Positions 28,686-38,225 of a DNA stretch of 64,000 bases are shown here, in pieces. The first letter of the stretch is position 1. The number at the start of each line of letters is the position of its first letter. Made by a program: the position numbers and the translations under genes. Location: assembly GCF_001685025.1 (NCBI RefSeq), contig NZ_MAYU01000001.1, forward strand, positions 751,971 to 815,970, read 5' to 3'. Under the pieces are notes generated by a model. The model was not told the DNA's origin, ran no database searches, and saw only the letters and a program-made list of their open reading frames with translations. The stretch is from Bacillus sp. FJAT-27225 (GTDB lineage Bacteria > Bacillota > Bacilli > Bacillales > Cytobacillaceae).

Positions 28686-28749
28686 AAAAGTAAAAACCGT
28701 TATTTTTTCATGCTGTACATTTCCTAATGAGATGCAAACTTGAAACAAT

Positions 28750-28764
28750 TTGCATAGTACGCAA
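28750..28764. promoter_or_regulatory. Candidate BkdR upstream activating dyad
   Basis: TTGCATAGTACGCAA is an imperfect 15-base palindrome (TTGC..GCAA) about 65-80 bases upstream of the -24 element, the usual distance for a sigma-54 activator site. It touches the end of bkdR. Inferred; no binding data. Confidence 0.45.
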
Positions 28765-28765
28765 C

Positions 28766-30832
28766 TTATTGCATGCTTAAGTTTTCAAGGTTATATTTCT
28801 CAAGCTTATAATATAAATTCCGTATCGATAATCCGAGAATTCTTGCCGTTTTTGTTTTATTACCGTTAGTTTGCTGCAGTGTACGCCTGATGATTGCGGC
28901 TTCATACTGATCAACCATTTCAGCAAGGTTTAACGATTCTGCGCTTGGCGTCCCAGGCATGGCTTCCCTGCTTTGCGAAATACTCTTTTTAAGGTCCGGA
29001 AGATGATTAACGTCAATGGTTGTTTCGTTATATCCCATAAATATAATCGCCCTTCCTAAGACATTTTCCAGTTCCCGGACATTCCCCGGCCAATCATACT
29101 CCATTAAACGAAGAATCGCAGCCTCCGTCACACCTTCTACGTTTCGGCCATAATCTTGATTGATTTTTTGGATTAGTCTCTCGCATAAAAGAGGCACTTC
29201 CTCAAGCCGATTCCTTAATGGAGGAATATGAATAGGCAGGCGGTTAATCCTATAGTAAAGATCCTCCCTGAACGAACCATTCGCAATCCCCTTTTCCAGG
29301 TTGACATTGGTTGCCGCGATAATACGGACGTTAATCGGGATTGCTTTTGTGCCGCCGACCCTGACAATTTCTCTTTCCTGCAATACCCTTAATAATTTCG
29401 CCTGAGTATTTGCCGATAATTCACCTATTTCATCCAAGAAGATGCTCCCGTTATTTGCTTCTTCAAATAATCCGCGTCTTCCGCCCCGTTTTGCTCCTGA
29501 AAACGCCCCTTCTTCATAACCGAATAATTCACTTTCAAGAAGGCTTTCAGAGAGGGAGGCACAATTGACACGAATAAATTTATTGAATTTCCTGTCACTC
29601 GCATTATGTATTGCATGCGCAAATAGTTCTTTCCCTGTTCCCGACTCTCCTCTTAATAGGACTGTTGCCGGTGTTTTTGCGGCGAGTTTGGCCTGTTCAA
29701 TCGCTAAGAGCATTTCCTCGGACATACCTATAATATCATCAAAGGAGTATTTTGCTTCGAGCGTCCGGATGATCTGCCTGGCTCTTGAAAGCTCCCGATT
29801 CAGTGTCTTGATTTCCGACATGTCGTGGATTACTCCAACACTGCCTTTCAATTTCCCTTCCACAATGATGGGTGCGACATTAACGATTACTTCCTTCTTA
29901 TTGGGGCCGACTCTCATCGGCACACCGCGGACAGCACGCCTCGTTTGAAGGACCTTCATATGCATGCTTTCACCTTCGGAAATATCTGCAGTCGCCGGCT
30001 GGCCAATCACTTGCTCGCGTGACAGCCCTGTTATCCTTATATAGGCAGGATTCACAAGAATGCCTTTTCCCTCTTCATCGACTACTGAGATTGCATCATC
30101 ACTTGACTGAATAATAGCCTCAAGCATTGTTTGAATTTCTTTTAAGTTTGTGATTTCCTCCGCAAGGCTAAGGACCTCTGAAATATCCTTGAAGACAGCG
30201 AAAGCCCCAATTGGCACTCCTTGTTCATCGATTATCGGAATCCTTGTTGTAATGATTTTAACCCCATTGCCAAGATCCATTTCCTGATTTGCTTCAATTC
30301 TTTTCGAATCAAGGATGAATGGAAGCCTGCTTAATGGGATAATTTCGTGAATATGCCTATTTAGTGCAAGGTCGCTCCGGATACCTACCATCTCTGAAGC
30401 CCTGCGGTTAAATAAGGTTACAATTCCTTTCTGGTCAATAACTATCATACCATCGTTAGTGGAATTGAAGATTAGCTCCTGTTTGTACGATTCACTTTTT
30501 AGTCGCCCAATTAGATCTTCCTTTACTTCCATTAGGGTAGATATAAGGAAAGCCACACTCCCCGGTATAAGAATCGCATCGCTGGCTGCCTTTCTTAGTT
30601 CGGGAAAAACAGCAGGATTCCCGGTAACCTCAATGATGATATCAAGCTTTTGATCCATGAAAGGCTTCCAATCGGTTCCTGTCGCAATCCCTTCGCTTTT
30701 CGCCAGTTGTAAACCGGGCGCATCAAGATTACGGTCAATGACAGCTTTTACATCAAATACTTCTGTTTCCCTGAGCATTTTCAGTATGGCGGTACCGCCC
30801 TTGCCGGCACCTATAATCATCACACTCGGCAA
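28766..30832 (-). CDS. bkdR: Sigma-54-dependent activator BkdR
   Basis: Activator of the branched-chain degradation operon. The 688-residue protein begins with a Rossmann-like segment ([17 protein letters not shown]), followed by two PAS-type sensor regions (about residues 115-220 and 235-345), a sigma-54 AAA+ domain with Walker A GESGTGKE, the sigma-contact loop EGAFSGA and Walker [10 protein letters not shown], and a Fis-type helix-turn-helix at the C-terminus ([20 protein letters not shown]). The loop is GAFSGA rather than GAFTGA, a conservative change. It stands directly upstream of the promoter it should activate. Confidence 0.93.
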   Translation of the reverse strand: MPSVMIIGAGKGGTAILKMLRETEVFDVKAVIDRNLDAPGLQLAKSEGIATGTDWKPFMDQKLDIIIEVTGNPAVFPELRKAASDAILIPGSVAFLISTLMEVKEDLIGRLKSESYKQELIFNSTNDGMIVIDQKGIVTLFNRRASEMVGIRSDLALNRHIHEIIPLSRLPFILDSKRIEANQEMDLGNGVKIITTRIPIIDEQGVPIGAFAVFKDISEVLSLAEEITNLKEIQTMLEAIIQSSDDAISVVDEEGKGILVNPAYIRITGLSREQVIGQPATADISEGESMHMKVLQTRRAVRGVPMRVGPNKKEVIVNVAPIIVEGKLKGSVGVIHDMSEIKTLNRELSRARQIIRTLEAKYSFDDIIGMSEEMLLAIEQAKLAAKTPATVLLRGESGTGKELFAHAIHNASDRKFNKFIRVNCASLSESLLESELFGYEEGAFSGAKRGGRRGLFEEANNGSIFLDEIGELSANTQAKLLRVLQEREIVRVGGTKAIPINVRIIAATNVNLEKGIANGSFREDLYYRINRLPIHIPPLRNRLEEVPLLCERLIQKINQDYGRNVEGVTEAAILRLMEYDWPGNVRELENVLGRAIIFMGYNETTIDVNHLPDLKKSISQSREAMPGTPSAESLNLAEMVDQYEAAIIRRTLQQTNGNKTKTARILGLSIRNLYYKLEKYNLENLSMQ

Positions 30833-30944
30833 TCTCCCTGCCCCCTCTGCAGAAAATAGGAATCAACTCCGCAAACATTTTCACGTGACTAAGCTAAATA
30901 ATCTGCAACCTTTTTCATATCCATTTTAGCCGTTTCACACTTTC

Positions 30945-30972
30945 TTGACAAATCTGAATCTTGGCTTATGAT
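30945..30972 (+). promoter_or_regulatory. Sigma-A promoter of yqzF
   Basis: TTGACA (30945-30950) and TATGAT (30967-30972) are 16 bases apart, 40 bases upstream of the yqzF start codon. Confidence 0.8.
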
Positions 30973-31012
30973 TTTTTTAAGGATATCTTGGAAAGATTGG
31001 AGAAGGAAACAC

Positions 31013-31264
31013 ATGAGGCGTTTGGCTGCTCTATCTGTCATGCTGGTCCCAGGCTTTTTGGCAGCCTATGGGGTAAAATTGATGCGTGATATGCTTTTTG
31101 GTAAATTGCTTGAGCCTTTTCCGTTCCTATGGCTTCAATTTTTGGCAGGTTTCATTTTATTTGTCGCAGGGGTTGGCTTCGTTGCCGGCTTTATCCTTTA
31201 TCGCGACCGTAAACGGAATAAGGTTCAGGATCGGTTTAAAAACAAAGAAAGGAAAGAGGCTTAG
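31013..31264 (+). CDS. yqzF: DUF2627 family membrane protein YqzF
   Basis: This 83-residue membrane protein has two helices (about residues 4-22 and 38-63) and a very basic cytoplasmic tail (RDRKRNKVQDRFKNKERK). It corresponds to B. subtilis YqzF in size, features and position between bkdR and yqiK. Function unknown. ATG 31013 is chosen because AGAAGGAAAC precedes it; the open frame continues upstream without a better site. Its stop codon overlaps that of the convergent glpQ-like gene. Confidence 0.85.
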   Translation: MRRLAALSVMLVPGFLAAYGVKLMRDMLFGKLLEPFPFLWLQFLAGFILFVAGVGFVAGFILYRDRKRNKVQDRFKNKERKEA

Positions 31265-31998
31265 TGCCTTTTTCCTTTTTTATTTCGTATTTCAAGAGCA
31301 AGAGCAGGATTATCAGTAATGATTGAAGTACACCCGGCTTCAAAAAGCCTTTCCATGTCCTTTTCCCGATTCACCGTGTACGGCCTTACAGCAAAACCAT
31401 TGGAAAGTGCATCTTTAATTATTTCATCCGACACATAGAGATGGTTTGGATGAATTCCTTTGGAGCCCAACGCCTTTGCATATACCCACGGTTTATAAAT
31501 TAACTCTGCAAAGAGAGGAGCAGTTTCAAGGTCGGGAGCAATTCTATAACAATGGACAACACTATAATGATTGAACGAAGAAAGGATTACTCTTTCTTCA
31601 AGGCCGAATTTCCTTACTAAGGAAATTGATTTTTCTTCCAGTCCCGAATATGGGATAACTCCGTTCTTAAACTCAATATTGCAATCAAGCGGAGTCGTTG
31701 TCAGCCATTCCAGCACTTCTTCTAGTGAAGGGATTGGCTCGGTCCCTTTAGCGGATGTTTTCTTAAAATCTGCGTTTAATTGTCTTATTTCTTTATATGT
31801 AAAATTTTTGACATACCCCGGTATTCCCGTTGTCCTGTCTACCTTTTCATCATGTATGATCACGGGGATCCCATCCTTTGTCAGTTGGACGTCAAGCTCT
31901 ATCCCTTCAGCCCCTGCCCGTTCAGCTTCTATGAATGCAGTCATCGTGTTTTCCGAGAATGATGCCCTATATCCCCGATGGGCGTAAATTAACGTCAT
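31261..31998 (-). CDS. Glycerophosphodiester phosphodiesterase (YqiK type)
   Basis: Splits glycerophosphodiesters from phospholipids or teichoic acid into glycerol-3-phosphate and an alcohol. The 245-residue protein has the GDPD-family HRGYRASFSENTMTAF start (catalytic His, Glu/Asn), GAEGIELDVQLTKDGIPVIIHD with the second histidine, and the C-terminal GCTSIITDNPALAL. ATG 31998 is used because GGGAGGAG lies six bases before it; the longer frame to 32088 has no such signal. No signal peptide, so cytoplasmic. Confidence 0.9.
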   Translation of the reverse strand: MTLIYAHRGYRASFSENTMTAFIEAERAGAEGIELDVQLTKDGIPVIIHDEKVDRTTGIPGYVKNFTYKEIRQLNADFKKTSAKGTEPIPSLEEVLEWLTTTPLDCNIEFKNGVIPYSGLEEKSISLVRKFGLEERVILSSFNHYSVVHCYRIAPDLETAPLFAELIYKPWVYAKALGSKGIHPNHLYVSDEIIKDALSNGFAVRPYTVNREKDMERLFEAGCTSIITDNPALALEIRNKKGKRH

Positions 31999-32069
31999 TA
32001 TAATCTCCTCCCACTTATCAAGTACCCTCCGAATTCTTTTACCCTCATTGATTATACGATATCCCAATG

Positions 32070-32105
32070 AAAAATCCCCCTTTAGCAATGATGCTGAAGG
32101 AGGAT
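32070..32105 (-). terminator. Terminator after spo0A
   Basis: On the minus strand ATCCTCCTTCAGCA pairs with TGCTAAAGGGGGAT (two mismatched positions), followed by TTTTTC, 37 bases beyond the spo0A stop codon. Confidence 0.8.
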
Positions 32106-32141
32106 CACCTTAATTAAAAACCTATGATGGCAATTTACCTA

Positions 32142-32933
32142 TTAAGACGCTCTATGTTCAAGCCGTAATTTGTCAGCGACCATCGCAATGAACTCTGAGT
32201 TTGTTGGTTTCGCCTTAGTCATGCTGACTGTGTACCCAAACAGGGATGATATCGAATCTATGTTGCCCCTGCTCCACGCAACCTCGATCGCATGGCGGAT
32301 TGCCCTTTCTACACGGCTTGCTGTTGTATTGTATTTCTTCGCAATATCCGGATAAAGGACTTTCGTAATCGATCCGAGCAGTTCAATATCATTGTAAACC
32401 ATGGAAATTGCTTCACGGAGGTACAGATATCCTTTAATATGGGCCGGTACTCCAATTTCATGGATGATTGTCGTAATGCTTGCGTCAAGATTCCTTGGCT
32501 TTTGCTCGGAATGGGAGCGGAAACTGGAGGTATGGCCTTTTCTTGTAACAGAGCTTGACTTGCCATTGACGGTACGAATATGATTCCCAAGCATTTCCAT
32601 GTCAAAAGGCTTCAAAATAAAGTATGAGGCTCCAAGTTCAACTGCCTTCTTTGTCACATCTTCCTGGCCAAACGCAGTCAGCATAATGACATGCGGCATT
32701 GGTCCGTTTTTAATTTCGCGCATCCTTTCCAAAACAGCTAGACCGTCAAGATGGGGCATAATTATATCCAGAACAAGAACATCCGGATTTATTTCCTCCA
32801 ACATTTCTAGGCACTCCTGGCCATTGTGAGCTACCCCTGCAACTTCCATATCATCCTGTGATGATATGTAATCATCAAGCAGGCCTACCAATTCACGATT
32901 ATCGTCAACGACGCAAACTTTAATTTTCTTCAC
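32142..32933 (-). CDS. spo0A: Sporulation master regulator Spo0A
   Basis: Response regulator that, once phosphorylated by the phosphorelay, switches the cell into sporulation. The receiver domain shows the acidic pair VVDDNREL, phospho-acceptor Asp in [10 protein letters not shown] and the conserved Lys in FILKPFDM. The DNA-binding domain has the family helix region [24 protein letters not shown] 32939 sits only three bases from GAGGAGG, while GTG 32933 is nine bases away. Using GTG gives a (M)[10 protein letters not shown] start of 263 residues and puts the phosphorylated residue at Asp56, as in B. subtilis, which also starts at GTG. Confidence 0.96.
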   Translation of the reverse strand: MKKIKVCVVDDNRELVGLLDDYISSQDDMEVAGVAHNGQECLEMLEEINPDVLVLDIIMPHLDGLAVLERMREIKNGPMPHVIMLTAFGQEDVTKKAVELGASYFILKPFDMEMLGNHIRTVNGKSSSVTRKGHTSSFRSHSEQKPRNLDASITTIIHEIGVPAHIKGYLYLREAISMVYNDIELLGSITKVLYPDIAKKYNTTASRVERAIRHAIEVAWSRGNIDSISSLFGYTVSMTKAKPTNSEFIAMVADKLRLEHRAS

Positions 32934-32995
32934 TCCCATTTACCTCCTCAAGTTCCAAGTAATCTCAGCCAATCTATTTTCTATTCTAAAGGACA

Positions 32996-33023
32996 AATTC
33001 GACAATGCAACTATAATTCCTGC
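32996..33023 (-). promoter_or_regulatory. Sigma-H promoter of spo0A overlapping a 0A box
   Basis: On the minus strand GCAGGAATT (-35, 33015-33023) and GTCGAATT (-10, 32996-33003) are 11 bases apart, matching the sigma-H pattern AGGAWWW / GAAWW. The -10 region contains TTGTCGAA, a 0A box, giving the autoregulated inducible (Ps-type) promoter known in B. subtilis. Confidence 0.85.
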
Positions 33024-33113
33024 GTAGAATTGAAATTTTCTCAAAAAACACATGAAAAATGCCTTTATCTTAATTTTTCTCTTTATTTCGACGTTTTTCG
33101 TATATTTTCACCA

Positions 33114-33124
33114 ATTTGTCGAAA
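33114..33124 (+). promoter_or_regulatory. Second 0A box upstream of spo0A
   Basis: ATTTGTCGAAA contains the Spo0A-binding heptamer TGTCGAA on the plus strand, about 110 bases upstream of the first 0A box. Confidence 0.6.
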
Positions 33125-33194
33125 TATTTTTACTGCTTTTACCTATATTCCCTCAAAGTTATGTATAAAACAGCAGTGAAAAATAGAGCTCAAA

Positions 33195-33244
33195 TAAAAA
33201 GCTGCCCCATGAAGTTCTTAGCGAACAACTCATGAGACAGCTGC
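33195..33244 (-). terminator. Terminator after spoIVB
   Basis: A long stem (AGCTGTCTCATGAGTT paired with AACTTCATGGGGCAGCT through G-U pairs) is followed on the minus strand by TTTTTATTT. It directly follows the spoIVB stop codon. Confidence 0.8.
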
Positions 33245-33246
33245 CT

Positions 33247-34545
33247 TTAGCTAGCCTTTAATTCCGGTTTTTCATATATGTCAATTCCCGCTTCCGAAAG
33301 CATCCATTCTATATGGACACCATAACCCGATGTTGGGTCGTTTACAAAGACATGTGTGACAGCACCAATTAATTTTCCATCCTGTATGATTGGACTGCCG
33401 CTCATTCCCTGGACGATGCCACCTGTTTTTTGTAGCAGCTTCGGATCGGTCACTTTGATGACCATTCCTTTTGTTGCCGGAAATTTTTGCGGGATCGTGC
33501 TTACAATTTCAATGTTAAACATCTCCACTTTGTCGTTATCAACAACAGTAAGAATCTGTGCAGGACCTTCTTTTACTTGATGTGACAAGGCGATTGGCAT
33601 CGGCTTGTCAATCACTTCGTTTTCAATATCCTTTGTCAGCTTTCCGAAAATCCCGAATGGGCTATTTCGCTTTATATTCCCGATGATTTCTTTGTCATCA
33701 GAGAACCGTGCCAGCTTTTCACCAGGATTTCCATTTGATCCTTTTTCAATTGAAGTAACTGTAGACCTTACAATTTGGCCATCCTCAACAACGATTGGCT
33801 TTTTTGTATCCATATCCGAAATAACATGGCCGAGCGCTCCATATTTTTTGGACTCAGGATGATAAAAAGTCATTGTTCCGATTCCTGCTGCAGAATCCCG
33901 AATATAAAGCCCAAGCTTGTAATGATCCGCACCTTTTTCTTTTAAAGGCATTAGATTTGTTTTAAGCTTTCCTCTCTCCCTGGTAATGGAGACGTTGAGA
34001 GGTTTTCCAGTTTTACCTGCTTCTTGTACGAGTGGTGCAACATCGGCCATTTTTTCAATCCGTTTTCCATTTATCTCTGTAATAATGTCTCCGACTTTGA
34101 TTCCCGAAAGTTCTCCTGGTGACTTTCGGCCATCTGACGTTTCCACCTGATGATGGCCAACCACCAGTACTCCTACAGAATTTAACTTAACACCAATTGA
34201 CTGTCCACCTGGATGGACTTTAAAATCCTTAAGCACTTTTACATCGACTTTTTTGATTGGAATGCCTGCGAGGTCAAGAACAACCGAACTCGCCCCGGAT
34301 TCTTTTGCAGATACGGAGACAAGATGGTCTGTCTGATTCAGGACAATGTTTCCGGATTTTGAATCAAGCGCAGCCGTTACAGGCAATGCCTTATTAAATG
34401 AAAACTCCTGGCCCTGAAATACTGTTATTTCATTTGGTATTTGGAGATAGTCTTGAAATGGTTTCCAGCTTGATAAGGCAATAATTGAAACAAGGAGAAT
34501 TCCACCGATTATCTTTCTGATTAATCCTACATTCAAATTCATCAC
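33247..34545 (-). CDS. spoIVB: SpoIVB serine peptidase (PDZ and S55)
   Basis: Forespore signalling protease that is secreted into the space between the two sporulation membranes and cuts SpoIVFA, releasing SpoIVFB to process pro-sigma-K. The 432-residue protein has an N-terminal membrane/signal helix, a PDZ domain (about residues 110-200, [17 protein letters not shown]) and an S55 peptidase domain with catalytic His in [10 protein letters not shown] and Ser in [12 protein letters not shown]. It lies upstream of spo0A as in other spore formers. Two adjacent starts (GTG 34545, ATG 34542) cannot be told apart. Confidence 0.94.
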   Translation of the reverse strand: MMNLNVGLIRKIIGGILLVSIIALSSWKPFQDYLQIPNEITVFQGQEFSFNKALPVTAALDSKSGNIVLNQTDHLVSVSAKESGASSVVLDLAGIPIKKVDVKVLKDFKVHPGGQSIGVKLNSVGVLVVGHHQVETSDGRKSPGELSGIKVGDIITEINGKRIEKMADVAPLVQEAGKTGKPLNVSITRERGKLKTNLMPLKEKGADHYKLGLYIRDSAAGIGTMTFYHPESKKYGALGHVISDMDTKKPIVVEDGQIVRSTVTSIEKGSNGNPGEKLARFSDDKEIIGNIKRNSPFGIFGKLTKDIENEVIDKPMPIALSHQVKEGPAQILTVVDNDKVEMFNIEIVSTIPQKFPATKGMVIKVTDPKLLQKTGGIVQGMSGSPIIQDGKLIGAVTHVFVNDPTSGYGVHIEWMLSEAGIDIYEKPELKAS

Positions 34546-34637
34546 TCTCCTCGCTTCTTAGTGCTCACGTCTGTTTTCTTTAAAAATGGCTACAACTATA
34601 ATTTTGCCGTGTTCTGAAGCATTTATAACCAAGGGAA

Positions 34638-34671
34638 AAATAAAAAAGCTACCCATATTGGATAGCTTTTC
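34638..34671 (-). terminator. Terminator after recN
   Basis: On the minus strand AAAAGCTATCC pairs with GGGTAGCTTTT (one G-U), followed by TTATTTTT. The left arm overlaps the recN stop codon. Confidence 0.85.
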
Positions 34672-36358
34672 ATGAATTCTTTATTTCGGCGGCCATCGTC
34701 AGGAGTTCCCTGGCATGTTCCTTTGTCAAGTCAGTAATTTCGACACCGGAAATCATTCTGCCAATTTCGACAATTTTTTCTTGTTCGTTAAGTGGGACGA
34801 CGGATGTTTTTGTTCGGCCGCCCTTTGTTATCTTTGAAATGAACAGATGGGTATCTGCCATCGCAGCAACCTGAGGCAAGTGCGAAATACAGAGGACCTG
34901 GGAGCCAGAGGCTACTCGTGAAATCTTTTCGGCAATCGCCTGGGCAACCCGGCCGCTAACACCGGTGTCCACTTCATCAAAAATAATCGATGTGACGCCC
35001 TGATGCTTCGAAAATATACTTTTTAAAGCAAGCATAATCCGGGATAGTTCTCCTCCGGAAGCTACTTTGGACAGCGGCTTCAACGGTTCTCCAGGATTGG
35101 TTGAAATAAAGAATTCCACCTTGTCTATACCAGCCCGGGTAAATTGCTGGCTTTCCTTTCCAAAGCGGATTTCAAAGACCGTTTTGGCCATATAGAGGTC
35201 CTTCAGTTCTTTATGAATCAGTTTTGTCAGCTTATCAGCCCATTTCCTCCTTGCAGCTGTGAGCCTTGCCGCCTCTTTGGTTAATTGCTGCCTAAACTTT
35301 GACAATTCCTTTTCAAGCTTACCGATATGTGTTTCTTTGTTTTGAAGAGCATCAATTTCGACCTTTATTCTTTCCTCATAGGCGAGAATTTCCCCGATTG
35401 TCCTTCCGTACTTCCGTTTTAGTTGGTTGATCTCAGTTAGCCTGTCCTCTATTTCACTTAAGCGTTGCGGATCATATTCAAGTGTATCGAGCGAATTTCG
35501 GAGGGTTGCCGCCGCATCCTCGAGTACGTAATAGCTGTTTGAAACTGATTCCGACAGGTCTTTATACTCCGGATCGAGTGCTGCCGCGTCCTCAAGCTGC
35601 GCCATAGCTTCCCCGGCCCAATCAAGCGCCCTGGAATCACCTTTAAGAGCAGTATAGCCTGACTGAATCGCTTCATAAATTTTCTCGAAATTTCCAAGCC
35701 GCTGTTTCTCTTCCGCCAATTCCTCATCTTCATTCGGCCTCAGATTGGCATTGCTTATTTCTTCAAGCTGAAATTGGATTAAATCGAGGCGGTGGGCCAT
35801 TTGCTGTTCATTTTCACTTAATTTCCGCAGCTTTGATAAAGTGTCTTCATATTGCCGGTAAGTTCCCTGATAAGTGTCTAGCGCAGGCTGAATATCCGCT
35901 GAGCCAAACTGATCAAGAAGCGGCAGATGCAACGCTTCATTCATCAGTTCCTGGTGCTCATGCTGTCCATGTATATCAACAAGGGTTCCGCCTATCTCCC
36001 GCAAAACGGATAAGGTAACAAGTTTGCCGTTCACCCTGCAGATGCTTTTCCCGCTTAGATGGATATCCCGTCTTAGTACAACCATGGAATCCTCAATCTC
36101 AATCCCAAACTCTAACGCTTTTTCCAGACATGGATGGGTCTGATCGTCAAGCAGGAACAGGCCTTCGATTTCCGCCTTATCCTCGCCATGCCGGACGAAT
36201 TCAGCTGACCCCCTGCCTCCGACAAGCAAGTGAATGGCATCAATAATGATTGATTTTCCTGCGCCGGTTTCACCTGTTAAAACAGTCAGTCCTTTTTCAA
36301 ATGACACAGAGAGCGCTTCTATTATCGCAAAATTCTTGATTGATAATTCCGTTAACAA
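34670..36358 (-). CDS. recN: DNA repair protein RecN
   Basis: SMC-like ATPase that gathers and protects DNA ends at double-strand breaks. The 562-residue protein has an N-terminal Walker A GETGAGKSIIIDAI, a long central coiled coil (about residues 155-370) and C-terminal signature KVASGGELSRIML and Walker B IIFDEVDTGVSG. The frame is open to a TTG at 36373, but GGAGGAA stands six bases before another TTG at 36358, giving the MLTELSIKNFAIIE start that matches B. subtilis RecN. Follows argR in the conserved order. Confidence 0.95.
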   Translation of the reverse strand: MLTELSIKNFAIIEALSVSFEKGLTVLTGETGAGKSIIIDAIHLLVGGRGSAEFVRHGEDKAEIEGLFLLDDQTHPCLEKALEFGIEIEDSMVVLRRDIHLSGKSICRVNGKLVTLSVLREIGGTLVDIHGQHEHQELMNEALHLPLLDQFGSADIQPALDTYQGTYRQYEDTLSKLRKLSENEQQMAHRLDLIQFQLEEISNANLRPNEDEELAEEKQRLGNFEKIYEAIQSGYTALKGDSRALDWAGEAMAQLEDAAALDPEYKDLSESVSNSYYVLEDAAATLRNSLDTLEYDPQRLSEIEDRLTEINQLKRKYGRTIGEILAYEERIKVEIDALQNKETHIGKLEKELSKFRQQLTKEAARLTAARRKWADKLTKLIHKELKDLYMAKTVFEIRFGKESQQFTRAGIDKVEFFISTNPGEPLKPLSKVASGGELSRIMLALKSIFSKHQGVTSIIFDEVDTGVSGRVAQAIAEKISRVASGSQVLCISHLPQVAAMADTHLFISKITKGGRTKTSVVPLNEQEKIVEIGRMISGVEITDLTKEHARELLTMAAEIKNS

Positions 36359-36374
36359 AAAACATTCCTCCAAC

Positions 36375-36824
36375 TTAGAGCATTTCCAGGAATCTATTCG
36401 TAATTGCTTCGGTTTCTTCAGTCGACCTGCAAATAATCAGGATTGTATCATCTCCGCAAATCGTTCCAAGAATCTCTTCCCAATCAAGATTATCTAAGAG
36501 GGCACCAATCGCCATCGCATTGCCGGGAAGTGTTTTCATAACGAGCAAATGGCCGGCAGAGTCAATTCGGACAAACGCATCCATCATCGCACGCTTCAAT
36601 TTTTGGAGAGGGTTAAAACGCTGGTCGGCTGGAAGGCTGTATTTATAACGGCCATCCTGCAGTGGGACCTTGACCAGATGCAATTCCTTAATATCCCTTG
36701 AGACAGTTGCCTGAGTAACATTAAAGCCGGCATTTTTCAGCTCGTCCACCAGGTCGTCCTGAGTCTCGATATCACTACTCGTAATGATTTCCCTAATTTT
36801 AATATGTCGTTGGCCTTTGTTCAT
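36375..36824 (-). CDS. argR: Arginine repressor/activator ArgR (AhrC)
   Basis: Hexameric arginine-sensing regulator that represses arginine synthesis and activates its breakdown. The 149-residue protein has an N-terminal winged helix ([33 protein letters not shown]) and a C-terminal arginine-binding domain with [19 protein letters not shown] and [16 protein letters not shown] 36824 is chosen over 36845 because GGGGTGAA precedes it and it reproduces the B. subtilis N-terminus. A possible target site lies before artPQM in this window. Confidence 0.94.
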   Translation of the reverse strand: MNKGQRHIKIREIITSSDIETQDDLVDELKNAGFNVTQATVSRDIKELHLVKVPLQDGRYKYSLPADQRFNPLQKLKRAMMDAFVRIDSAGHLLVMKTLPGNAMAIGALLDNLDWEEILGTICGDDTILIICRSTEETEAITNRFLEML

Positions 36825-36948
36825 TATATTCACCCCATAAGACAATCAAAACATTTGCATGAATATGCAATTTGTCGGTTCTACCCATATGTTAGCCGAT
36901 TTTGCCGCTTTTGTGCAATCATTCGTGTGAAAAAATAAATTCCATAAA

Positions 36949-37200
36949 GACGGGTACAGCTACGAAAAAGTGGTTGTACCTTCCTTCATACGGCTTGAAG
37001 GCAGGAACAGCCGTGAAAAAGGAGTCGTACCATCCTTTATCCGGTTTATTAAGACGGGAACAAGCCCAAAAATGTAGTCATACCATCCTTCATACGGTTT
37101 GAAGACGGGAACAGCCGTGAAAAGGTACTCATACCGTCCTTCATCCGGTTTATGAAGACGAAAACAGCCGTGAAAAAGTAGCCATACCGGCTTTCAATTT
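36949..37200. repeat. 52-bp tandem repeat, about five imperfect copies
   Basis: Copies begin with GACGGGAACAGCCGTGAAAA-like sequence near 36949, 37000, 37053, 37104 and 37157 (periods 51, 53, 51, 53). Each contains an inverted pair CGTCCTTCAT..ATGAAGACG. It fills most of the 36,825-37,378 gap between argR and tlyA, where I see no gene. The alternating 51/53 periods suggest a longer two-unit ancestor. Confidence 0.8.
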
Positions 37201-37355
37201 GTTTTCCTTTTATTTCCGCTCCACGAGGGAAAGCTCCTTGAATAATTACCTCATGGGCACAAAGGAAAGCTCCCAAAAATAACCCTTGTGGTAAACAATC
37301 TCGTGTCCATGGCCTAACGACGTCTCTTCGGCTGCATACTGAAGCCCTCCGACAG

Positions 37356-37386
37356 GAAAAAGGATAAGCAGCGATTGCTTATCCTT
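37356..37386 (-). terminator. Terminator after tlyA
   Basis: On the minus strand AAGGATAAGCA pairs exactly with TGCTTATCCTT, followed by TTTCC, overlapping the end of the methyltransferase gene. Confidence 0.8.
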
Positions 37387-38221
37387 CAGCATTTTGTTTT
37401 GTTTTCAGGACCGAGTGAGCTTCCTTGACAACCTGTTCGGGGGAGATTTCGAGGAGGTTCTTCCCACCGTTTTCCTTTCCGTCCCATTTCAAGTGAAGCA
37501 AGAATTCAATGTTGCCATCCCCGCCTGTTATAGGGGAATAGGAAAGCCCTGCAATAGTAAAGGCTTCACCAATAGCAAGCGCTATTGTTTTCTCTAGAAC
37601 CATAAGATGTACTTTTTCGTCCCGGACTATTCCTTTTTTACCTACCTGTTCACGGCCCGCCTCGAATTGCGGCTTAACAAGCGCAACCACATCACTGCCT
37701 GGTACTAGCAAAGTTGCAAGTACAGGCAGTATCAAGGATAGCGAAATAAACGAAACATCAATTGTTGCGAAATCAGGCATCCCCTTCACTAAATCAGCTG
37801 GGGTGACATACCTGAAGTTCGTCCGTTCCATCACGACGACACGTTCATCTTGGCGAAGTTTCCACGCAAGCTGATTATATCCAACATCAAGTGCATAGGA
37901 CATTTTTGCTCCGTTCTGAAGCGCACAGTCAGTAAACCCGCCTGTAGATGAACCGATATCGAGCATCGTTTTGCCCTTTACATCCACATTAAAAACCTTT
38001 AATGCCTTTTCAAGCTTCAGTCCCCCTCTGCTCACATAAGGAAGGACATTGCCCTTTATGGTCAGCGGAAGGTCTGAACTGATTTTTTCACCGGGCTTAT
38101 CAAGCCGTTCTTCATTCGTATATACCAAGCCCGCCATAATGGCGCGTTTTGCTTTTTCCCGAGTTTCTGCAAGACCCCTCTCAACTAGCAGAACATCGAG
38201 TCTTTCCTTTTTTGCCTTCAT
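37379..38221 (-). CDS. TlyA family rRNA methyltransferase (YqxC type)
   Basis: Probably 2'-O-methylates ribosomal RNA. The 280-residue protein has an N-terminal S4 RNA-binding domain (KKERLDVLLVERGLAETREK, residues 3-60) and an FtsJ-like Rossmann methyltransferase domain with the SAM-binding LDIGSSTGGFTDCALQNGA and the catalytic KPQFEAG lysine region. Corresponds to B. subtilis YqxC. Four bases separate its start from the dxs stop codon, so the two are in one operon. Confidence 0.9.
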   Translation of the reverse strand: MKAKKERLDVLLVERGLAETREKAKRAIMAGLVYTNEERLDKPGEKISSDLPLTIKGNVLPYVSRGGLKLEKALKVFNVDVKGKTMLDIGSSTGGFTDCALQNGAKMSYALDVGYNQLAWKLRQDERVVVMERTNFRYVTPADLVKGMPDFATIDVSFISLSLILPVLATLLVPGSDVVALVKPQFEAGREQVGKKGIVRDEKVHLMVLEKTIALAIGEAFTIAGLSYSPITGGDGNIEFLLHLKWDGKENGGKNLLEISPEQVVKEAHSVLKTKQNAEG

Positions 38222-38225
38222 TTGA

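Noticed and set aside
30459-30929. Plus-strand frames opposite the start of bkdR
   Set aside because: Composition is that of antisense coding DNA; the only supported plus-strand gene here is yqzF with its own promoter.
36949-37200. CRISPR array or coding repeat
   Set aside because: Units are imperfect, directly adjacent, of alternating length 51/53, and no open frame with a start site runs through them convincingly.
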